Assembly: GCA_036661515.1 (NCBI GenBank)
Contig: JAVWYO010000066.1
Span: 1-11,481 of the forward strand
Direction of reading: 5' to 3'
Source of the DNA: HGM05232 sp036661515
GTDB taxonomy: Bacteria; Bacteroidota; Bacteroidia; Bacteroidales; Muribaculaceae
DNA length: 11,481 nucleotides
Below, in pieces: positions 7,505-11,481 of the stretch; the stretch's first letter is position 1; every line of letters starts with the position of its first letter. The translations under genes were made by a program, and so were the position numbers. The notes under the pieces are model-generated. The model was given only the letters and a program-made list of their open reading frames with translations. It had not been told where the DNA came from and ran no database searches.

Positions 7505-7529
7505 TTTCCAAATCTTTGACTTTTATTTA

Positions 7530-8222
7530 TCAAAGATAATAATTATTTGTGACATTTAGCTTTTCGTCGGTTTCAAATATCCAAGGGCTACCAGTAGGTA
7601 TTTCAACCGATATTATCTCTTCGGGAGATAAATGGAGCAAAGTCATAGCGAGTGCACGTAGGCTATTGCCGTGCGCTGCAATAAGAATTGTGCCACATTG
7701 CTCCAGGCGAGGAGTAATAAGCTCTTCAAAACATGGACTGACGCGTGAAATAGTATCTTTTAGTGATTCTCCTGTAGGTAATTCACTTTGTGGAATCACC
7801 TTATATTGTTCTAAATTACCTGGATAACGAGGGTCGCTACTATCTATTTGAGGAGGGCGCACGTCGTAACTACGTCGCCACATTAAGACCTGTTCCTCGC
7901 CATATTTTGTTATAGTGTCAGCTTTGTTTAGACCTTGAAGAGCACCATAATGACGCTCATTAAGTCGCCAGTCTTTAGTTACTTGTACCCATTCCCGATT
8001 CATAGCTTCGGCAGCAATATTTAGTGTCGTGATAGCTCTTCTTTGAAATGATGTAAAGTAATATTCAGGCATAATACCAGCTTTGGCTATCTTTATACCA
8101 GCATCATGAGCTTCTTTGCGCCCAAGGTCTGTGAGGTCAACGTCAGTCCAGCCAGTGAACCGATTTTCGAGGTTCCATGTGCTTTGTCCATGCCTAAGTA
8201 AAATGATTTTCTTATGATTCAT
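7530..8222 (-). CDS. gpmA: 2,3-bisphosphoglycerate-dependent phosphoglycerate mutase
   Basis: Glycolytic and gluconeogenic interconversion of 3- and 2-phosphoglycerate. The protein has 230 residues with LLRHGQSTWN (8-17, phospho-acceptor H11), RFTGWTDVDLT (21-31), NERHYGALQGLNK (88-100, E89 as acid/base) and the second catalytic histidine H184 in AAHGNSLRAL. It aligns closely with the E. coli enzyme through PTGSPW and the NNYYL end, then stops, so it lacks the flexible C-terminal tail of about 20 residues present in the 250-residue E. coli form. The stop TGA is followed directly by TAA in the same frame, so the short end looks settled rather than a fresh frameshift. It is second in the unit, 15 nt after the DJ-1 gene. 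Confidence 0.95.
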   Translation of the reverse strand: MNHKKIILLRHGQSTWNLENRFTGWTDVDLTDLGRKEAHDAGIKIAKAGIMPEYYFTSFQRRAITTLNIAAEAMNREWVQVTKDWRLNERHYGALQGLNKADTITKYGEEQVLMWRRSYDVRPPQIDSSDPRYPGNLEQYKVIPQSELPTGESLKDTISRVSPCFEELITPRLEQCGTILIAAHGNSLRALAMTLLHLSPEEIISVEIPTGSPWIFETDEKLNVTNNYYL

Positions 8223-8237
8223 AGCTGTAACTGTTAT

Positions 8238-8813
8238 TTAAAAATAATATTCGTGTTGCTCAGGATAGAGTAGCATATTAGCTGCAATAATGTGGGCTTC
8301 TTTTTCTCCATTAATGGCAGATACTAATGCAAGGGCAAATTGCATTGCGGCAGATGGACCTACTGCGGTAATAAGATTTTTTGAAGTAATAACAGGGTCT
8401 ATGCCTTTTTTAGTTTTATACATCTTATCTTCAAATCCAGGATAGCAAGTCGCTTCTTTTCCATTCATGATATTCAAAGGGGCAAGAATCACGGGAGGTG
8501 CAGCGCAAATGGCTGCAATATTGCCATTGTTCTGAAAATGGGCTACAATTAGTTCGTTAAGAGGAGTAAAGGCTGCAAGATTAGATGCACCTGGCATGCC
8601 ACCAGGTAAAATAATCCAGTCTAAATCTTTAAAATCAATATCACGAAAAAGCGAGTTGGCTGTGACTGTAATGCCATGAACTCCTTCAACTTGTAGCGAA
8701 TTGGTTATTGATACTGTCTTAACTTGGATATTTGCCCTGCGAAGGACATCAACAACAGTAATGGCTTCGATTTCTTCAAAGCCTTGTGCTAAGAATACAA
8801 ATGAATCCTTCAT
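8238..8813 (-). CDS. DJ-1/PfpI-family protein (YajL/ThiJ-like)
   Basis: A 191-residue protein matching the DJ-1/YajL group. The nucleophile-elbow cysteine is C103 in AAICAAPPVIL, aligned with DJ-1 C106. The conserved glutamate is E16 in GFEEIEAITVVDVLRRA, aligned with DJ-1 E18, and ILPGGMPGASNL (68-79) is the usual glycine-rich loop. Members are linked to protection from oxidative and carbonyl stress; chaperone, thiol-repair and deglycase activities have been reported and are debated. It is the first gene of the minus-strand unit that continues with gpmA, and it is divergent from the HMA-thioredoxin cassette, with the palindrome at 8944-8984 lying between the two. The exact substrate cannot be read from sequence. 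Confidence 0.92.
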   Translation of the reverse strand: MKDSFVFLAQGFEEIEAITVVDVLRRANIQVKTVSITNSLQVEGVHGITVTANSLFRDIDFKDLDWIILPGGMPGASNLAAFTPLNELIVAHFQNNGNIAAICAAPPVILAPLNIMNGKEATCYPGFEDKMYKTKKGIDPVITSKNLITAVGPSAAMQFALALVSAINGEKEAHIIAANMLLYPEQHEYYF

Positions 8814-8863
8814 AATTATTAATTTTGATGGTTATATTTATATTTATCTACCTTTTAGTATAA

Positions 8864-8871
8864 CAAATATA
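8864..8871 (-). promoter_or_regulatory. Candidate -7 box for the DJ-1-gpmA-ybaK-aroC unit
   Basis: The minus strand reads TATATTTG, a full TAnnTTTG match, giving a leader of about 45 nt. The region 19-21 nt upstream has no clear TTTG. Confidence 0.45.
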
Positions 8872-8943
8872 GTAAAATAAATTCATATAAACGTTTTGCT
8901 ATTAAGTATTATAAAACAACTCATGAAATATTTTGTTTAATTT

Positions 8944-8984
8944 TATTATATTCCTATGGATATTTGTTCCTTTGGAATATAATA
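8944..8984. promoter_or_regulatory. Candidate operator: 41-bp inverted repeat over the -33 element
   Basis: The outer arms 8944-8954 and 8974-8984 are exact 11-bp reverse complements (TATTATATTCC and GGAATATAATA). Inside sit two TTCC-NNN-GGA units, 8951-8960 (centre TAT) and 8967-8977 (centre TTT, a perfect TTCC/GGAA palindrome), with a 16-bp period. The -33 element TTTG (8963-8966) lies between them and the right arm reaches into the promoter spacer, so a bound protein should block transcription. The MarR-family gene in the same operon is the natural candidate ligand; that assignment is inference. Confidence 0.65.
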
Positions 8985-8994
8985 GCTATCTTTG
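8963..8994 (+). promoter_or_regulatory. Promoter of the HMA-thioredoxin-ferredoxin-marR operon
   Basis: TTTG at 8963-8966, a 20-nt spacer, then TATCTTTG at 8987-8994: an exact match to the Bacteroidota TTTG-N19-21-TAnnTTTG consensus and the best promoter in the window. Transcription should begin near 9000, leaving a leader of about 18 nt before the ATG at 9019. Confidence 0.75.
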
Positions 8995-9018
8995 TCACAT
9001 AAATGAAAATAAAAAAAG

Positions 9019-9297
9019 ATGAAAACAACAATTAATGTGGATAATATCCGCTGTGGTGGATGTTCAAATTCCATTCAGAAATCATTGAAGACACTTACTG
9101 GCGTTTTCAGCGTAGAAGTGGATATTTCAAACGGAATTATTACTATTGAACATGCTGATGAATTGAAGCGTGAAGAGCTAACAGCCAAATTATTATCAAT
9201 TGGCTATCCCGAAGTGGGTACTGCAAAAGGTTTTCAATCTATAAAAGCAGGAGCCACCTCATTGCTAAGTTGCGCAATTGGAAAAATAACAAAATAG
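9019..9297 (+). CDS. Small heavy-metal-associated (HMA) domain protein
   Basis: A 92-residue cytosolic protein. Residues 1-68 form an HMA (ferredoxin-like, CopZ/MerP) fold: beta strand TTINV, metal loop IRCGGC with the CxxC at C12 and C15, helix SNSIQKSLKTL, then strands GVFSVEVDI and GIITIEHA, and a second helix. Such domains carry Cu(I), Zn(II) or similar ions. The loop reads IRCGGC rather than the common MTCxxC, so metal preference is uncertain. A tail of about 22 residues after the domain contains one more cysteine, C85, in LLSCAIGK. It is the first gene of a tight operon, 4 nt before the thioredoxin gene, under the palindromic operator. No metal-transport ATPase is nearby to receive its cargo. 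The alternative is a redox or scaffold role. Confidence 0.85.
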   Translation: MKTTINVDNIRCGGCSNSIQKSLKTLTGVFSVEVDISNGIITIEHADELKREELTAKLLSIGYPEVGTAKGFQSIKAGATSLLSCAIGKITK

Positions 9298-9301
9298 AGA
9301 T

Positions 9302-9757
9302 ATGAAAAAAATAACATTTCTGCTCATTATGGCAGCTGTCTCATTTGCCTCATGCACGGGACAAGAAAAGGTAAAAAATAATCAACAAAAAAGTACAGTT
9401 ATGAAAACAGTTCATTTGACAAAATCAGAGTTTACGACCAAAGTGGCTGATTTAAACTCTAAGACATGGAAATATTTAGGAAACAAACCTGCCATCATCG
9501 ATTTCTATGCCTCGTGGTGCGGTCCGTGCAAAACGTTATCTCCTATTCTCGAAGAATTAGCCGCAGAATATGGTGATAAGATAATTATCTATAAGGTGGA
9601 TACTGAGGCAGAGCAAGATTTATCGGCGGCCTTTGGCATTCGCTCTATTCCAACGTTGCTGTTTATACCACTCAAAGGAGAACCTCAAATGGCGCAGGGT
9701 GCTATGCCAAAAGCACAACTTAAAGAGGCAATTGACAATGTGTTACTTTCAAAATAA
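9302..9757 (+). CDS. Lipoprotein thioredoxin (WCGPC)
   Basis: A 151-residue protein with an N-terminal lipoprotein signal: MKK, hydrophobic TFLLIMAAVSFA, and a lipobox ending at C18 (SFASC). After a polar linker (19-38) comes a full thioredoxin domain with the active site W72-C73-G74-P75-C76, the conserved aspartate D67 in AIIDFYA, and the cis-proline P117 in RSIPT. It should be a membrane-anchored periplasmic thiol-disulfide protein; residues after C18 (TGQEKVK) are not strongly acidic, so there is no clear signal for surface export. An internal ATG at 9401 (M34) directly precedes a canonical 118-residue thioredoxin and could give a cytosolic form. It is second in the operon, 5 nt before the ferredoxin gene. 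The electron donor and the target are not encoded nearby. Confidence 0.92.
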   Translation: MKKITFLLIMAAVSFASCTGQEKVKNNQQKSTVMKTVHLTKSEFTTKVADLNSKTWKYLGNKPAIIDFYASWCGPCKTLSPILEELAAEYGDKIIIYKVDTEAEQDLSAAFGIRSIPTLLFIPLKGEPQMAQGAMPKAQLKEAIDNVLLSK

Positions 9758-9762
9758 GCGTT

Positions 9763-9951
9763 ATGGCAATTATAATAGATAGTATTAGGTGTCCACAAAA
9801 TCATCGTTGTCCATTGATAACACTATGCCCTGTTCAGGCAATTACGCAAGAGGGATATGCCTTACCAGTGATAGACAATAAGAAATGTATAGAATGTGGT
9901 AAATGTGTGAATAAATGCCCTATGGGTGCTGCTCTAAAAATAGAAGATTAA
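9763..9951 (+). CDS. Small ferredoxin-like 4Fe-4S protein with an atypical first motif
   Basis: A 62-residue soluble protein with seven cysteines. The second half has a standard motif, C42-x2-C45-x2-C48-x3-C52-P. The first half is unusual: C10-x5-C16-x5-C22-P in place of CxxCxxCxxxCP. In two-cluster ferredoxins each CxxCxxC shares its cluster with the fourth cysteine of the other half, so C42, C45, C48 and C22 could hold one normal cluster, while C10, C16 and C52 would leave the second with three ligands, a labile or modified cluster, or none. The final VNKCPMGAALKIE is ferredoxin-like. It lies between the thioredoxin gene and the MarR gene, overlapping the latter by one base (TAATG). The partner enzyme is unknown. 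Confidence 0.85.
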   Translation: MAIIIDSIRCPQNHRCPLITLCPVQAITQEGYALPVIDNKKCIECGKCVNKCPMGAALKIED

Positions 9952-10301
9952 TGGAAACGCTATGTAAGATTAGGGATATATATCGCTCAATTATTCAGTA
10001 TGAAGTTGAGTTCCAGAAGATGTATAATCTTTGTTTGAACGAGGGAATGTTGCTTTGCAGTCTATCGAAGGCTGGGCAACTTTCATCGGGTGAAATAGCC
10101 GAACAACTTGGACTTACTACCTCCAATTCTTCGAAGGTTATTCTGTCGGTAGAAAAGAAAGGCTATATTTCACGGGCTTTGGGACAAGTCGATAAACGTC
10201 AAATGTATTTCTCGCTCACTAAGGAAGGTAAAAAGCGGTTGGCTGAGATAAAATGCAATACAATTGAACTTCCTGCGGAGTTGAAGCAGATTGTAGAGTA
10301 G
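9951..10301 (+). CDS. Short MarR-family transcriptional regulator
   Basis: A 116-residue winged-helix protein, shorter than the usual 140 or so of MarR proteins. Residues 31-71 give helices plus the helix-turn-helix (SSGEIAEQLGLTTSNSSKVILSVEKKG in two parts), and 72-92 the wing, with D81 and R83 in VDKRQMYFSLT, the D-x-R wing motif of MarR. The C-terminal dimerisation helix is short (about 93-116). Cysteines at 5, 28, 36 and 102 would allow thiol or metal sensing. I chose the ATG at 9951, which overlaps the ferredoxin stop as TAATG; an in-frame ATG 36 nt further upstream lies inside the ferredoxin gene and would add a non-domain extension. As last gene of the operon it probably represses its own promoter through the 8944-8984 palindrome, and may also act on the 10334-10376 site. 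Confidence 0.85.
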   Translation: METLCKIRDIYRSIIQYEVEFQKMYNLCLNEGMLLCSLSKAGQLSSGEIAEQLGLTTSNSSKVILSVEKKGYISRALGQVDKRQMYFSLTKEGKKRLAEIKCNTIELPAELKQIVE

Positions 10302-10333
10302 TAATAAGCAAAAAAACTTTCGAGCCATAAATA

Positions 10334-10376
10334 CTTAAATTGTAATGTAAATAGTATATTTGCATTACAATTTAAG
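10334..10376. promoter_or_regulatory. Candidate operator: 43-bp palindrome around the apbE -7 element
   Basis: CTTAAATTGTAATG (10334-10347) and CATTACAATTTAAG (10363-10376) are exact 14-bp reverse complements. Pairing resumes inside after one mismatch (10349-10353 with 10357-10361), so 19 of 20 positions on each side are symmetric about 10355. The -7 box TATATTTG (10355-10362) is in the centre. No T tract follows, so an operator is more likely than a terminator. Confidence 0.7.
10355..10362 (+). promoter_or_regulatory. -7 box of the apbE promoter
   Basis: TATATTTG fits TAnnTTTG and is followed by C. Start of transcription near 10370 would leave a leader of about 20 nt before the ATG at 10390. 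No TTTG occurs 19-21 nt upstream, so the promoter looks weak on its own or dependent on an activator. Confidence 0.5.
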
Positions 10377-10389
10377 ACGTTGTTTATCA

Positions 10390-11418
10390 ATGAAGAAATC
10401 TATTTCCCCTGTGAGTATTGGCGTAGCAGTATTATTTATGGCTGCTATTATATCATATTTCGTAATGAATAAATCTTCTAAAGAAGAGATTCAAATGCAA
10501 TGTAATTCAGGTGTTGTATGGACTACGGAATATAATATAAAATACATGTGTGATAGAGATTTAGGCGATTCTATTATAAAGGTGTTTAATGCCTTAGATG
10601 TCAGCATATCTCCATTTAATAGTAACTCAATTATTTCTAAAATTAATGATAACAAGCTCAATAAAGTTGATGAATATTTCATAAGGCTTTATAAGGCTTC
10701 AAAGGCTATAAATAAAGAGAGTGAAGGAGCTTTTGATCCAACGGTATCTCCTCTTGTTAATGCTTGGGGATTTGGATATAAGAGTGGCACTATGCCCGAT
10801 AGTAGTGCCGTAGATAGTATGCGTAAGTTTGTGGGAATTAATAAAACTTCATTAAAAGGTGATATAATTACAAAGGAAGATTCTCGCACCTCATTTAACT
10901 TTAGTGCGATAGCAAAAGGAATGGCCAGTGATGAGGTGGGGCGCATGTTGGAGCGTAATGGCGTGAAAAATTACATGGTTGAAATTGGTGGTGAGATAGC
11001 TCTTCGTGGCATTAATGATAGGGGTAGTAAGTGGCACATATCTGTTGATATGCCAGCTGAGAGTCATGATAGTGTAATTCACAATTCTGCACTGTTGATT
11101 TCTCTTAGTGATTGTGGTGTGGCAACATCGGGAAATTATCGTAACTATAAAGTCGTTGATGGCCATAAGGTGGCTCATACGATTAATCCTACAACTGGTT
11201 ATCCTGAGATTACAAATCTCCTAAGTGCTACGATAATAGCTCCTGATTGCATGACAGCAGATGCCTATGCCACAACGTGCATGGTAATGGGTGTCGAACG
11301 GAGCAAGATTTTATTAAACTCGCACAAGGAACTGGCAGGAATGCTAATAATTGCTGATAAAGATGGAAAAATCACGAAGTGGAAGAGTAGCAGATTTGAA
11401 AAACTCGTAGTGAAGTAG
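10390..11418 (+). CDS. apbE: FAD:protein FMN transferase (ApbE)
   Basis: A 342-residue membrane-anchored enzyme that uses FAD to attach FMN covalently to threonine or serine of target proteins such as RnfG/RnfD and NqrC/NqrB, outside the cytoplasmic membrane. A hydrophobic N-terminal segment (about 9-26) precedes the catalytic domain; there is no lipobox cysteine, unlike many ApbE proteins, so it is likely a signal-anchor. Family motifs: FDPTVSPLVNAWGFG (115-129), FNFSAIAKGMASDEV (169-183), YMVEIGGEIALRG (195-207), CGVATSGNYRNY (242-253), HTINPTTGYP (263-272) and DCMTADAYATT (286-296), where D291 and T295 sit at the metal site. The start at 10390 is preferred over an in-frame ATG at 10360, which falls within the promoter palindrome. 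It follows marR by 88 nt with its own promoter. No Rnf, Nqr or FMN-binding target gene lies in the window. Confidence 0.93.
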   Translation: MKKSISPVSIGVAVLFMAAIISYFVMNKSSKEEIQMQCNSGVVWTTEYNIKYMCDRDLGDSIIKVFNALDVSISPFNSNSIISKINDNKLNKVDEYFIRLYKASKAINKESEGAFDPTVSPLVNAWGFGYKSGTMPDSSAVDSMRKFVGINKTSLKGDIITKEDSRTSFNFSAIAKGMASDEVGRMLERNGVKNYMVEIGGEIALRGINDRGSKWHISVDMPAESHDSVIHNSALLISLSDCGVATSGNYRNYKVVDGHKVAHTINPTTGYPEITNLLSATIIAPDCMTADAYATTCMVMGVERSKILLNSHKELAGMLIIADKDGKITKWKSSRFEKLVVK

Positions 11419-11436
11419 TAGCTAAAGATAAATCTA

Positions 11437-11481
11437 TTATTCTTCTTTGCTTGATTTTGATTTAGATTCTGTTTTTGAAAT
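11437..11481 (-). CDS. Probable C-terminal end of an unidentified gene running off the right edge
   Basis: On the minus strand the final 45 bases read as 14 sense codons then TAA. The residues are ISKTESKSKSSKEE, a charged serine/lysine-rich tail of the sort that ends many proteins. It would converge with apbE, 18 nt apart. Only the composition and the position support it; the protein cannot be identified. Confidence 0.4.
   Translation of the reverse strand: MSKTESKSKSSKEE

Noticed and set aside
9003..9035. Ten-codon open frame (MKIKKDENNN then stop) overlapping the HMA gene start, as a possible leader peptide
   Set aside because: Its ATG would be almost at the predicted transcription start, the composition simply reflects the A-rich translation start region, and nothing suggests attenuation.
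10302..10389. Intrinsic terminator for the marR operon made by the 10334-10376 palindrome
   Set aside because: The stem is nearly all A/T, no T tract follows, and the -7 box lies exactly in the centre; an operator fits better. Some termination there cannot be excluded.

Overview
The window is about 11.5 kb of AT-rich chromosomal DNA from a member of the Bacteroidota, most likely order Bacteroidales. A Muribaculaceae-like genome is my guess, not something I can prove from the sequence. The order-level call rests on promoters of the TTTG-N20-TAnnTTTG type, A-rich translation starts without Shine-Dalgarno sites, a small DUF2582-type winged-helix gene, and the protein sequences themselves. There are no rRNA or tRNA genes, no recognisable transposase or integrase, and no CRISPR array.

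Layout. Positions 1-84 hold a strong hairpin that closes the left-hand minus-strand gene, a 66-residue winged-helix protein (85-285). A 473-bp AT-rich intergenic stretch follows, with two palindromes (476-497 and 642-681) and the promoter of purT (759-1949, plus strand), a purine-biosynthesis enzyme. Converging on purT is a three-gene minus-strand unit transcribed from about 4400 down to 1965: a TRIC-family cation channel, a GtrA-family membrane protein, and a multispanning protein with GT-C glycosyltransferase features; the last two overlap by ATGA. Divergent from it is a guanine-deaminase-type enzyme (4518-5012, plus).

A second minus-strand unit runs from 8813 down to 5015: DJ-1/PfpI protein, phosphoglycerate mutase gpmA, YbaK-type Cys-tRNA deacylase, chorismate synthase aroC, and a YhcC-type radical SAM protein. 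Gaps are 7-25 nt and the last junction is a GTGA overlap. These look like ordinary core metabolism and protein or tRNA quality-control genes.

The most interesting part is 8944-11418, divergent from the DJ-1 unit. Four plus-strand genes spaced 5 nt or less apart encode a small heavy-metal-associated (HMA) domain protein with a CxxC motif, a lipoprotein thioredoxin (WCGPC), a 62-residue ferredoxin-like protein with one normal and one abnormal cysteine motif, and a short cysteine-containing MarR-family regulator. They are followed by an ApbE-type FMN transferase with its own promoter. A 41-bp inverted-repeat structure spans the -33 element of the cassette promoter, and a different 43-bp palindrome surrounds the -7 element in front of apbE. 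I read this as a self-regulated metal/thiol redox module with an envelope arm (lipoprotein thioredoxin, ApbE) and a cytoplasmic arm (HMA, ferredoxin, regulator). The function is inferred from domains and context; no transporter or reductase partner is visible in the window.

The last 45 bases probably contain the C-terminal tail of another minus-strand gene.
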